64,000 bases of DNA from Carboxylicivirga mesophila (GTDB lineage: Bacteria > Bacteroidota > Bacteroidia > Bacteroidales > Marinilabiliaceae): NCBI RefSeq assembly GCF_018271975.1, contig NZ_JAGUCN010000001.1, positions 62,001 through 126,000 of the forward strand, in the 5' to 3' direction. The translations under genes and the position numbers were made by a program. Under the pieces are notes generated by a model that did not search any database, was not told the DNA's origin, and saw nothing but the letters and a program-made list of their open reading frames with translations. Of the stretch, positions 15,512-24,250 are shown one piece after another. How positions within the stretch are numbered: the stretch's first letter is position 1; every line of letters begins with the position of its first letter.

Positions 15512-15830
15512 TAGCTATGCCTCCGCTACTGCGCCAATCCTTTCGCGTTGTTTGGCATAAAAAGTTTCCCGTCCCTCAAAAAAACAACTTATAAGCCGAC
15601 AAATGAGTCCTCAATAAAGCACAGTCATGCTCCCTCTTTACCGTGTGTTAGGTGTGCAATAAATCCCATTACTCACCCAAAAGTGCTTTATTATTGGTAT
15701 GTTTATGTGGCTTGCACAGGGTATATAATAGCGGCATACACTATATATGGTACGATAAGAGTGATATAAAGTGTTGGTGCTTTGTATTGGGAAGTTAACA
15801 TGCATTATAAAAACCAACCAAATTGAGCTA
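15512..15830. repeat. Interspersed repeat, copy C, upstream of the S41 protease gene
   Basis: No gene. Position 15537-15712 matches 10188-10363 base for base in length, with the core ATCCTTTCGCGTTG and the conserved arms AATAAAGCAC (15613-15622) and GTGCTTTATT (15683-15692). Weaker similarity continues to about 15803, 30 bp before the next start codon. The copy is preceded by CGCTACTGCGC, which it shares with the short element at 16833. Confidence 0.7.
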
Positions 15831-16823
15831 ATGAGAAAAGTATTGATATTTCAACTCTTCATAATTGTTTCAAATATCGGATTTACACAAACAAAGTATG
15901 ACTCGATTTTTGATGAGACAGTAAATTTTGTCGAAGAAAATTATGCAGGCTACCAAGACAAGACTACGAACAAGAATGATTTTTACAATTATCTTCTACA
16001 AACAATCAGACAAGACCCTATTAATTCATCTAATGACCTGAGGAATAATTTAGATAGATATCTTGCATTTTTCGAAGACAGACATTTAAAATTGAATGAT
16101 TTTGATCTGGCGGAGTTTATCGCGAGTGGAAAGAATAACCAATATAAATCTAGTGAATTCAAATTTGACATTTTAAATGAATCAACTTGTTATTTAAAAA
16201 TTCCTCATTTTTTGTCCAGTTCATTAGTTGAGAAGTTAATAAATGAAAATATAAGTTCCATTTCGAGAAAAAGAAATTTGATAATTGATATTCGAGGTAA
16301 TGGTGGAGGTAATGACAATTCATATCACAAACTTTTACAAATAATTGCAACAAATGATATATATCTACGCAATGCCAAGTTTCTAAAGACAAAAGCAAAT
16401 TGGGAAGAAAAATATGGCAAATGGGATAAAACCAACGAAGGGAAATTTGTCAATCTTCCTTGGAATAAAAACAAATCTGAAATTTTTAAAAGTTTTACGA
16501 TATCTGGAATAAATGAATATCCCAAGAGAGTAGCCATACTTGTTGACAGAAACGTAAAAAGCTCTGGAGAAATGTTTGTTTTATCCGCAAAGCAAAGTTT
16601 AAAAGTGAAGATATTTGGTGAAAATACAGCTGGTCTAATTGATTATAGCAATGTCAATCAGCATGAAATATTAGAAGATTCATTGTATTTGCAATACCCG
16701 ATGACTAAAATTATTGGCATACCAATAAATTCGATAGACAATCACGGGATTGTCCCAGATTTCTATCTGATGGATGCTGACCAGATTGGACAGATATTAA
16801 AATACTTTGAGATTTGGAATTAA
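15831..16823 (+). CDS. S41-family (tail-specific protease-like) secreted peptidase
   Basis: A 330-residue protein from ATG 15831, with signal peptide (MRKVLIFQLFIIVSNIGFTQ). The S41 core is clear: NLIIDIRGNGGGND, then a strand and the nucleophile in RNVKSSGEMFVLSA (Ser244/245), then GENTAGLIDYSN and a C-terminal IPINSIDNHGIVPDF typical of the family. No PDZ domain is evident, so it is a short form. Likely periplasmic or surface; substrate unknown. Confidence 0.85.
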   Translation: MRKVLIFQLFIIVSNIGFTQTKYDSIFDETVNFVEENYAGYQDKTTNKNDFYNYLLQTIRQDPINSSNDLRNNLDRYLAFFEDRHLKLNDFDLAEFIASGKNNQYKSSEFKFDILNESTCYLKIPHFLSSSLVEKLINENISSISRKRNLIIDIRGNGGGNDNSYHKLLQIIATNDIYLRNAKFLKTKANWEEKYGKWDKTNEGKFVNLPWNKNKSEIFKSFTISGINEYPKRVAILVDRNVKSSGEMFVLSAKQSLKVKIFGENTAGLIDYSNVNQHEILEDSLYLQYPMTKIIGIPINSIDNHGIVPDFYLMDADQIGQILKYFEIWN

Positions 16824-16832
16824 AAATAACGT

Positions 16833-16866
16833 CGCTACTGCGCGAATCCTTTCGCGTTGTTTGGCA
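16833..16866. repeat. Short interspersed element with CGCGAA hairpin
   Basis: CGCTACTGCGCGAATCCTTT... contains CGCGAA-tcct-TTCGCG (a perfect 6-bp stem) and the 14-bp core ATCCTTTCGCGTTG (16846-16859), which also occurs at 7002, 10188 and 15537. It fills most of the gap between two unrelated secreted-protein genes. Confidence 0.6.
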
Positions 16867-16895
16867 TTGAAAATAGCACTAACAAAAACTAAACA

Positions 16896-17546
16896 ATGAA
16901 AACAACTATCGGAATCCTACTTTTAATGTTCCCTTTTGTCATAAATGGACAGATTAAGCTCAAAAAAATGACAATTAAAAATTCGGAATTTGGAATAGTC
17001 GAAACATTTAAAGTTCTAAAAACTGACCAGTCAATTCGTCATGGTGAATATATTAGAAAACGAAAAGGACAGTTACTTGCAAAAGGAACATATAATTTTG
17101 GACAAAAAGAAACATTTCAATACTTTGACTCTGATGGTTCTATATTATTAGAGTATAATTACCAAGAGCATAAAATTATAAATTATAAAGAACCCAACAA
17201 TTACGACCACTATCTAGACCTTAAGACCAAAACACAAGCAGACCGTATTCCATTACCATTATTTAGTCCGGATGAACTCAGAATCTTTATCGCAATGAAT
17301 GTTAGATATCCACTGGAAGCTATGGAAAGTGGAGTAAGTGGTCGACCAAAGATTGCCATAAAAATTAATAAGACTGGTCAAGTAATAGACTGTGTTATAT
17401 TTGAAAGCTCACACAAAGCTTTAGATGATGAATCCTTAAGAGTATTAAAAAAGCTACCAAAAACATGGAATTTCGTACCTGCAATGAAAGACGGTAAACC
17501 CACAGAATCGTTTGTCATTGTTCCTGTCAACTTTATTATAGCTTAA
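16896..17546 (+). CDS. Secreted protein with TonB C-terminal domain
   Basis: A 216-residue protein with signal peptide (MKTTIGILLLMFPFVINGQ). A central MORN/YwqK-like beta region (GEYIRKRKGQLLAKGTYNFG) is followed by a C-terminal TonB_C fold (about 125-216: VRYPLEAMESGVSGRPKIAI, DDESLRVLKKLP). The domain suggests contact with outer-membrane receptors or an orphan energy-transduction role. The usual membrane anchor and proline-rich stalk are missing, so it is not a canonical TonB. Many such orphan proteins exist in Bacteroidota; role unknown. Confidence 0.75.
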   Translation: MKTTIGILLLMFPFVINGQIKLKKMTIKNSEFGIVETFKVLKTDQSIRHGEYIRKRKGQLLAKGTYNFGQKETFQYFDSDGSILLEYNYQEHKIINYKEPNNYDHYLDLKTKTQADRIPLPLFSPDELRIFIAMNVRYPLEAMESGVSGRPKIAIKINKTGQVIDCVIFESSHKALDDESLRVLKKLPKTWNFVPAMKDGKPTESFVIVPVNFIIA

Positions 17547-17559
17547 AATAGAAATGCCA

Positions 17560-17645
17560 ATAACCAAAGCATTCAGTCTGGTTAAAAACCAAAGTCTGAA
17601 CATCCCGAGTGATTCTGACTATAGACTATTCAGCTGTTTTATCAT
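17560..17645. repeat. Two short repeats shared with 13515-13560 and 10138-10172
   Basis: Position 17560-17603 resembles 13515-13557 (AATAACCAAAGC..., TCTGGTTAAAAACCAAAGTC versus CTGGTTGAAAACCAGAGTC). Position 17611-17645 (GATTCTGACTATAGACTATT, then CAGCTGTTTTATCA) matches 10138-10172, where it covers the stop codon of the aspartyl protease gene. The rest of the gap to 17806 shows no gene. Confidence 0.55.
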
Positions 17646-17806
17646 ACCACGTTTTATTGGCTTCTCTCTGTACTTGGTTTATTCATTGGATGGGTTTGTT
17701 GCTCTGGCCAATTTTAACCATTTTTAAAACGCAATGACCGAAGGCGGTAGGTAAATGAATGTGGTTGAATGCTGTTAGCTTGTCAGTAACTAAAGAAAAT
17801 ATCATC

Positions 17807-19183
17807 ATGAAAAAAATCCTTTTAATCATTGTTTTATGCCTGTCGTACATGGGCATAGTTGCTCAGCAAGCTGCTATCTGGAATGAAACACCTGCCGAAA
17901 AGCAGGAACGCATGGCCTGGTGGACACACGACCGTTTTGGCATGTTCATCCATTGGGGCTTGTATGCCCTGCCGGCTCGTCATGAGTGGGTGAAGATGCA
18001 CGAGCGTATGGATGATGAAGCCTACCAGAAGTACTTCGACTATTTTAACCCTGACCTGTATGATGCCACAGAGTGGGCCAGGCAGGCAAAAGCGGCCGGT
18101 ATGAAATATGTGGTGCTGACGGTGAAGCATCACGAGGGTTTTTGCTTGTTCGATTCGCAGTATACCGATTATAAGGTGACCAACACGCCTATTGGTCGTG
18201 ATTTGGTTAAAGAGTATGTGGAGGCTTTGCGCGCCGAAGGGTTAAAAGTTGGTTTCTACTATTCGCTCATCGACTGGCACCATCCCGATTTCACCGTTGA
18301 CCGTATTCATCCCTTACGAACCGACGATGCCAAACAGCTGAAAGCACTGAATAAGGAACGGGATATGGCTAAATACCGCGAATACCTGCATAACCAGGTG
18401 CGCGAGATTTTGACCAACTATGGTCAGATAGATATCTTGTGGCTCGATTATTCATACCCGGGTAACAATGGTAAGGGACGCGATGACTGGCATTCAGTGG
18501 AGTTGTTGAAAATGGTCCGTCAGTTGCAGCCCGGCATCCTGGTTAATGATCGCCTGGACCTGAAAGATGTTAAAGGTGGCTGGGACTTTACCACACCCGA
18601 ACAGTTTAAACCCAGCAAGTGGGTGGAGATAGACGGGGAACGTGTGCCATGGGAAACCTGCCAGACTTTTTCAGGTTCGTGGGGCTATTACCGCGATGAG
18701 CATACCTGGAAAGATGCCAAACAGCTGCTTGTATTGCTCATTGAGTCAGTTAGTAAAGGAGGCAACCTGTTGCTAAACGTGGGACCTACCGCCCGCGGTG
18801 TTTTCGATTACCGTGCGCAGGAGCGCCTGAAGGCCATGGGGCAGTGGATGACATTCAACGACCGCGCGATATATGGTTGCACCCAGGCGCCTGAACAATA
18901 TAGCGTGCCAGCGCATACCATTCTCACCTATAATGCATCAACGCATCGTTTGTACATTCACCTTGTGGACTACCCCATGGGCGACCTCATACTTCCGGGC
19001 TATGAAGGTAAAATCGCATACGCTCAACTTTTACACGATGGTTCAGAGATTAAAATGTCGACCAGGCGACATGGCTACGGACCAGCTCATGAGCAAAATA
19101 TCAAGGGTAACATCGTTTTAAAATTGCCGGTTGTAAAGCCTTTAAGCGAAATACCTGTGATTGAACTGATATTAACTAATTAG
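17807..19183 (+). CDS. Alpha-L-fucosidase, GH29
   Basis: A 458-residue secreted enzyme that removes alpha-linked L-fucose from glycans. Signal peptide MKKILLIIVLCLSYMGIVAQQ from ATG 17807. GH29 landmarks: MFIHWGLYALPARHEW, YVVLTVKHHEGFCLFDS, and the nucleophile Asp214 in ILWLDYSYPG, then LLLNVGPTARG. The length fits the catalytic domain plus a small C-terminal beta domain without a binding module. It stands at the boundary between the repeat-rich accessory DNA and the core-like region. No sulfatase or Sus pair is next to it, so it is not part of an obvious polysaccharide utilisation locus. Confidence 0.95.
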   Translation: MKKILLIIVLCLSYMGIVAQQAAIWNETPAEKQERMAWWTHDRFGMFIHWGLYALPARHEWVKMHERMDDEAYQKYFDYFNPDLYDATEWARQAKAAGMKYVVLTVKHHEGFCLFDSQYTDYKVTNTPIGRDLVKEYVEALRAEGLKVGFYYSLIDWHHPDFTVDRIHPLRTDDAKQLKALNKERDMAKYREYLHNQVREILTNYGQIDILWLDYSYPGNNGKGRDDWHSVELLKMVRQLQPGILVNDRLDLKDVKGGWDFTTPEQFKPSKWVEIDGERVPWETCQTFSGSWGYYRDEHTWKDAKQLLVLLIESVSKGGNLLLNVGPTARGVFDYRAQERLKAMGQWMTFNDRAIYGCTQAPEQYSVPAHTILTYNASTHRLYIHLVDYPMGDLILPGYEGKIAYAQLLHDGSEIKMSTRRHGYGPAHEQNIKGNIVLKLPVVKPLSEIPVIELILTN

Positions 19184-19230
19184 CAAGGCAAATGATAATG
19201 ATGGATAGCGGCGTTTAGCTTCTTATGGTT

Positions 19231-20037
19231 TTACCTCACCTGCACATGGATATGGTCATCGTGCCGTACTGAGTGACAGCCCTGAAAGCGTATCTTTTTA
19301 TTTTTCAGACGCAGGCGCTGCGTCAGGTGAGGTTCCATAAATACTTTGTCCACTTCGTCGGGGCGCGTCAGGGCGTCCATCAGGGCGCGAGTGCCTTTTT
19401 CGGAGAAGCGCAGCTCCTCGTTGATGCTGCCCAGCGTCATGTACTTGGGAGCATCGTAGTAACTAAAGCCAGCTGTTATACAAGCTTTGTTTTGGTTAAC
19501 TTCGCCATTGCGGGGGCCTTCAAACACGCCGTAGCCACTTACCGACTTGCAGGCATCTATAATGTCACCCTGCTCATTTTCGTAGACCAGGCTCAGGTCA
19601 ATCTTTTTACCGTCGTAGTGGCTCAAATGTGGCAACATCGGGAAACCATCAATCAAGGGGAAGTTGGCATCCAGATAGCGTATTTTTACATCGGGATTGG
19701 TCTCCTGCAGTGTTTCCGACACGCTTTTCAGATAGGCATTTACCTCGGGACGTACATAGTTACGATTCAAAATGATAGTCATGTAGTTGGCCGGGTGCAG
19801 ATTATCGTAGTGCTCAATGCGCTCACGGTCGAATAGCTTAGCCAACATGGGAGCTGTAACAAAAGTGCCAAGGCTGTATATGATAAGAAAAGCTGCCAGC
19901 CCTTTTAACGGGAAAGCATATTTGATACGGCCGCAGAACACAAACGACATCAGGTAAACGACTCCACCAATTTGTGTTAATGCCGTTAGCACTATAAACA
20001 CAAGGGTGTGAAGTAGTATTTTGCCGCGTTTGCTCAT
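19231..20037 (-). CDS. Membrane-anchored LAS-type (M15/MepA-like) metallopeptidase-like protein
   Basis: A 268-residue protein from ATG 20037 (an in-frame TTG lies 27 nt upstream). Two N-terminal membrane helices (about 8-30, 40-62) lead to a soluble domain with HYDGKKIDLSLVY, ending in GCHSVRHDDHIHVQVR. The pattern H...D and a final HxxHxH resembles the zinc site of the LAS superfamily (MepA, VanX/M15), which cleaves peptidoglycan peptides. This is a motif-level inference without a full family match. Convergent with the fucosidase gene (47-bp gap). Confidence 0.6.
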   Translation of the reverse strand: MSKRGKILLHTLVFIVLTALTQIGGVVYLMSFVFCGRIKYAFPLKGLAAFLIIYSLGTFVTAPMLAKLFDRERIEHYDNLHPANYMTIILNRNYVRPEVNAYLKSVSETLQETNPDVKIRYLDANFPLIDGFPMLPHLSHYDGKKIDLSLVYENEQGDIIDACKSVSGYGVFEGPRNGEVNQNKACITAGFSYYDAPKYMTLGSINEELRFSEKGTRALMDALTRPDEVDKVFMEPHLTQRLRLKNKKIRFQGCHSVRHDDHIHVQVR

Positions 20038-20189
20038 TAATGATTTTGGATGTATTGATTGCAAGATACCATTATTATTTTAAATGGTTGTGTGAAGCCT
20101 CAACGGCTTGAGTTGGAAAAATATTTTTCAAATGCGATTGCCGTGTGTCGTATCTCAATTAAAGAAGCACATACAAGTCAGCAGGTATT

Positions 20190-20618
20190 CTATAGACTAC
20201 CAGAAAGATAGGCTTGTAATCGTTCTTTGATAAAGTAATTCCAACCAGCCTGACAGCTTTCGGTGGTAAACTCAGGTACCTTTGGCTTAAAGCTATCCAG
20301 TCCTTCACTTATCAGCGTTAGTGTTGTTTGCCCGGCTTCCTGCTCAATATTAAATGTCACATAGCCCATGCCCTGGTAATGTTCGTAGCTCCATTCATAT
20401 TTAATCAATTGACCAGGAATTACTTCAACTATCTTCCACTTGTGTATAAACTGCCTTTCGCCGGCATCCACTTCAAATTGCGTGGTAAAGCCTACTTCAG
20501 GTTCAAAAGCAGGAATATTTTCGAAGAACCACTGGCGCATCTGTTTAACCTGGGTAATGGCATTCCAAACAGCTTCGGGCTTCACCGGGTAAACTTCGGA
20601 TATAGTAATTGCTGTCAT
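20190..20618 (-). CDS. SRPBCC/AHSA1-domain protein
   Basis: A 142-residue START-like fold protein (activator of Hsp90 ATPase homologue family). It has the typical opening VYPVKPEAVWNAITQVKQMRQWF, a middle KYEWSYEHYQGMGYVTFNI and the long C-terminal helix (CQAGWNYFIKERLQAYL). Such proteins bind hydrophobic ligands; the ligand is unknown. ATG 20618 follows the stop of the upstream membrane-protein gene by one base, so both are in one operon. Confidence 0.85.
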   Translation of the reverse strand: MTAITISEVYPVKPEAVWNAITQVKQMRQWFFENIPAFEPEVGFTTQFEVDAGERQFIHKWKIVEVIPGQLIKYEWSYEHYQGMGYVTFNIEQEAGQTTLTLISEGLDSFKPKVPEFTTESCQAGWNYFIKERLQAYLSGSL

Positions 20619-20619
20619 G

Positions 20620-21144
20620 TTAATAGCCAATTTTTGTTAGTGCTTCAGAGAGTGTGATGTGGTAGCTGGCAATGATATAGCCATGAATACTATTGGCAAC
20701 CATCGCTATAAGTATTGCCAATAGATTTATCGTTAATAGTGATGAGTTGCCGACATTAAACTTCTGCCGAATATATGGCATGTTGAGGGCAATAATTAAA
20801 ACAGATACAATAAATAAGATGAGGCCACCGCCGAATATGCCATCAAGATTGGTTGCCAGTATAAACGGAAAAATGCTAATGTAGTAGTAAAACGCTACCC
20901 AAAGCACCCATCCCCAGACCTTTCGTATGAAAAAACCAATAGCACTTAAAAGTATCATAACAGGAGGAACGAAGCGACCCAATACTACCTCAAGCCTAAT
21001 GCTATCCAGCCAACTTAAGCGTATATTTCGCATTTGCTGAACAGTGTCTATATAATCAATATGGGAATATATCCTGTAGATAAGAAAGGCAAGGACTATT
21101 AGAAAGGGAATGTAAAGAAGGACTGGTTTTAGCATCTTGGTCAT
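20620..21144 (-). CDS. Hypothetical four- to five-helix membrane protein
   Basis: A 174-residue integral membrane protein with hydrophobic segments near 6-24, 55-72, 77-98, 102-120 and 135-158. I recognise no family. It is directly upstream of the SRPBCC gene on the minus strand and probably co-transcribed with it. A divergent promoter region toward the acyl-CoA synthetase gene lies at 21145-21264. Confidence 0.7.
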   Translation of the reverse strand: MTKMLKPVLLYIPFLIVLAFLIYRIYSHIDYIDTVQQMRNIRLSWLDSIRLEVVLGRFVPPVMILLSAIGFFIRKVWGWVLWVAFYYYISIFPFILATNLDGIFGGGLILFIVSVLIIALNMPYIRQKFNVGNSSLLTINLLAILIAMVANSIHGYIIASYHITLSEALTKIGY

Positions 21145-21264
21145 AATTCAAAATTACAGCTTTGTGGCTTAACACCAAAGCGTTACATGTTTATGCAGCC
21201 ACTTTTAAAAAAATTATATCTTTGTTGGTTGAGTTTGAGTGGAAAAATCCGATAAATCAGTTTT

Positions 21265-23079
21265 ATGGAGATTAAAAGGACGTTTGATTTGCTGGCTAAT
21301 CTTAAGCAGGATAGTAGCAAAGAAGATATATTGTGTGCCAAGCGCGATGGCGATTGGGTGAAATTCAGTGTTAAAGAATACAGCGAGCAGGCACGTTTAT
21401 TTAGCTACGGGCTGCTGGCCAAAGGTTTTCAAAAGGGTGATAAAATAGCCACCGTTTCCAATAACCGTCCCGAGTGGAATTTTGTGGATATGGGTATGTC
21501 GATGATAGGCGTGGTACATGTGCCTATTTACCCAACCATCTCCGATGAGGAGTACCGGTACATACTCGAGCACAGTGATGCCCGCATGCTCATTGTGTCT
21601 GATATTATCTTGTACAGGCGCCTGAAAGTGATTGCCGACGAAATTGACAGCATCCAGGAAGTTTATACCTTCAACGATATCAAAGATGCGGCCAACTGGA
21701 GCGAGATTATTGAGCTGGGCGAACAGGAGCGTATTCAGCGTAAAGAAGAGTTCAGGGCCATACGTGATGGTATCTCGGAAGATGACCTGGTGTCTATTAT
21801 CTATACATCGGGCACCACAGGAAACCCCAAGGGCGTGATGCTCAGCCATAAAAATTTCATGAGTAATATGAAGGATGCCATTCCGCGTTATCCTCTATCA
21901 AGCAATGATAAGGTGCTCAGCTTTTTGCCCCTGTGTCATGTGTATGAGCGCATGATCAACTACCTGTATCAGGCCAATGGCTGTAGCATCTATTATGCCG
22001 AGAACCTTGGTGCCATAGCTCGTGATTTAAAAGAAATTCAGGCCAATGCCTTCGTAACGGTGCCGCGTGTAATTGAGCGCATCTACGATAAGCTGGTATC
22101 GAAAGGCAACGACCTGTCTGGTGTTCAAAAGGCTGTGTTTTTCTGGGCCATGCGCCTGGGTGAGCGCTATCGCACCAATGGCAATAACTACCCTTTGTAT
22201 GCGGCTAAGCTTAAACTGGCACGTAAGCTGGTTTTCTCGAAGTGGCAAAAGGCCTTTGGCGGACACTTACGTTTTGTGGTGAGCGGTGGAGCTGCCCTGC
22301 AGCCGCGATTAAGCCGTTTGTTCTTCGCGGCCGGTATTCCATTAATGGAAGGTTATGGCCTGACGGAGACATCACCGGTACTGGCCTCTAATTATACCGA
22401 AGAAAGCGGCAACCTGATGATTGGTACTGTGGGCACGGTTTTCGATAGTGTTGAGGTGACAATTGATGATGATGGTGAGATATTAGCCAAAGGTCCTAAC
22501 ATTATGATGGGCTATTATAAAGATGAGAAAACCACCGCCGAGGTGATTGATAAGGATGGCTGGTTTCACACGGGCGATATTGGCACCCTGGTCAAAGGTA
22601 AGTTCTTGAAAATTACCGACCGTAAAAAAGAAATGTTCAAGCTCTCAAGTGGGAAATACATTGCACCCCAATCCATTGAGAACCTGTTGAAGGAATCGGA
22701 TTTTATTGAGCAGGCCATTATTGTAGGCGAGAGTGAGAAGTTTGCGGGCGCCTTGTTGTCGCCTAATTTTGAATATCTGCATATGTGGGCACATGACCAT
22801 AAGGTGCATTTCCGCGATAATGAGGAGCTTATTCAGCATGAAAAGGTGCAAGGCGTATTTCGTAAAGAGGTGATGCGCTACAATAAAATGCTTGGCAAGC
22901 ACGAAGAAATCAAGCGTTTCAGGTTGGTGCATGAGGCCTGGACTTCGGCCACCGGAGAATTATCACCTACTTTAAAGCTACGCCGCCGCATTATCTATCG
23001 TAAATATGCCGATATATTACGTGAGATGTATGCCTATGGTGAAAATGAAGAGAATAAAGGGTCGATTAAGTTTAGTTAA
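21265..23079 (+). CDS. Long-chain acyl-CoA synthetase (AMP-forming)
   Basis: A 604-residue adenylate-forming ligase that activates fatty acids to acyl-CoA. Motifs: P-loop YTSGTTGNPKGVMLSH (about 181-196), LPLCHVYERM, GYGLTETSPV, HTGDIGTL and the C-terminal hinge TDRKKEMFKLSSGKYI. The length and the ERxxNYLYQANG region fit the bacterial FadD15/FAA1-like group common in Bacteroidota. It is monocistronic here. Confidence 0.95.
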   Translation: MEIKRTFDLLANLKQDSSKEDILCAKRDGDWVKFSVKEYSEQARLFSYGLLAKGFQKGDKIATVSNNRPEWNFVDMGMSMIGVVHVPIYPTISDEEYRYILEHSDARMLIVSDIILYRRLKVIADEIDSIQEVYTFNDIKDAANWSEIIELGEQERIQRKEEFRAIRDGISEDDLVSIIYTSGTTGNPKGVMLSHKNFMSNMKDAIPRYPLSSNDKVLSFLPLCHVYERMINYLYQANGCSIYYAENLGAIARDLKEIQANAFVTVPRVIERIYDKLVSKGNDLSGVQKAVFFWAMRLGERYRTNGNNYPLYAAKLKLARKLVFSKWQKAFGGHLRFVVSGGAALQPRLSRLFFAAGIPLMEGYGLTETSPVLASNYTEESGNLMIGTVGTVFDSVEVTIDDDGEILAKGPNIMMGYYKDEKTTAEVIDKDGWFHTGDIGTLVKGKFLKITDRKKEMFKLSSGKYIAPQSIENLLKESDFIEQAIIVGESEKFAGALLSPNFEYLHMWAHDHKVHFRDNEELIQHEKVQGVFRKEVMRYNKMLGKHEEIKRFRLVHEAWTSATGELSPTLKLRRRIIYRKYADILREMYAYGENEENKGSIKFS

Positions 23080-23290
23080 AAGCCTTAGTTATCTTGTAAG
23101 ATTTTGGGACTTGCTTTGCATCTGTAAGATATTAAGCAAGTTTTCAGCTATGTTAAAAAGGACAAACAAAACCATTAAAAAAAAAAGCAGAAAGTCTGGT
23201 GATAACATTTATTTTTTTTATTTGTTAAAGTATTAAGCTCCTTATAAAATGAATAATTGGGAATAGTTTTTTAACCATGCTCATGCCAAT

Positions 23291-23908
23291 ATGGATTTAA
23301 ATTTCAGCAACATATTTGAACCAGAATTACTTGAACAAATAAGTAGTTTACCGGAAGTTGAAATTCCCAAAGGAACTGTTATTCTTAAAGAATATTCATA
23401 TATAAAGGAGATTCCTCTAGTCATAGATGGAAAAATTAAAGTGAGAAAATCAGATGAAACTGGAAAGGAGATAATTCTTTATCATATTAAACCTGGTGAA
23501 AGTTGTATTCTCTCAATTACATCCTGTATAAACGATAAGCAAAGTAATGCAGAAGCTATTACAGAAGAATCTTCTACATTAATGATTGTGCCTTCAGCAA
23601 AAGTCAAGGAATGGATGGATACTTTTAAAAGTTGGCGAAAATTCGTGATGCAACTTTACTATACCAGACTTGATTCACTGCTTCAACTTGTTGATGGCAT
23701 ATCTTTTAAACAAACGGATAGCCGTTTATATGAAAAATTACAAAAGCTACAAGCCAACGAAGGGAACTCAATAAGAATTACCCATCAAGAATTAGCAAAT
23801 GAAATTGGCACGGCTCGTGAGGTTATTTCAAGACTTTTAAAGCAATTGGAAAAAGAAGGTTATATATCTCTTGAAAGAGGAATAATAAAAATAATTCGAC
23901 CTCTGTAA
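23291..23908 (+). CDS. Crp/Fnr-family transcription regulator
   Basis: A 205-residue regulator with an N-terminal cyclic-nucleotide-binding-like beta-roll (about 10-120) and a C-terminal HTH_Crp (about 150-200: THQELANEIGTAREVISRLLKQLEKEGYI). The arginine-containing phosphate cassette of cAMP-binding proteins is not apparent, so another effector, such as redox or nitrosative stress, is likely. It precedes a DUF2892 gene by 81 bp; this pairing is common in Bacteroidota and suggests the DUF2892 gene is a target. Confidence 0.92.
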   Translation: MDLNFSNIFEPELLEQISSLPEVEIPKGTVILKEYSYIKEIPLVIDGKIKVRKSDETGKEIILYHIKPGESCILSITSCINDKQSNAEAITEESSTLMIVPSAKVKEWMDTFKSWRKFVMQLYYTRLDSLLQLVDGISFKQTDSRLYEKLQKLQANEGNSIRITHQELANEIGTAREVISRLLKQLEKEGYISLERGIIKIIRPL

Positions 23909-23989
23909 CCTACGTCACAAAGTCAAGCCTTTGGCACACTGTATATTTGTTAACAGATTAGAAAATGTTAAACTAAAAAATATACAGAT

Positions 23990-24172
23990 ATGAAATGTAA
24001 TGTTGGAAAGACAGACAAAGTAATCCGTGTTATTGCTGGGCTGGCCATTGGAGTAGCAGGTTTTTATTTCAAAAGTTGGTGGGGATTAGTTGGTTTTATA
24101 CCTGTTTTTACAGCCTTAATAGGTTGGTGTCCTCTATACTTACCTTTTGGTATTAACACTTGTAAAAAGTAG
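23990..24172 (+). CDS. DUF2892 (YgaP-like) inner-membrane protein
   Basis: A 60-residue protein starting MKCNVGKTDKVIRVIAGLAI, with two membrane helices and a WCPLYLPFGINTC end, all typical of DUF2892, the membrane segment found fused to rhodanese in YgaP. Probable target of the Crp-like regulator upstream. Cysteines at positions 3, about 46 and about 57 are conserved features of the family and hint at a sulfur or redox role. Confidence 0.9.
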   Translation: MKCNVGKTDKVIRVIAGLAIGVAGFYFKSWWGLVGFIPVFTALIGWCPLYLPFGINTCKK

Positions 24173-24250
24173 AACCTAATTATTAAGCAATTAAAACCTT
24201 AATTGCTTTTAAGCGTATTGCCTTTAGTTATGGATTAATTATTTAAGCAT

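Noticed and set aside
16833-16866. Integron attC site
   Set aside because: The outer RYYYAAC/GTTRRRY boxes do not match and no integrase is in the window; kept only as an unexplained repeat.
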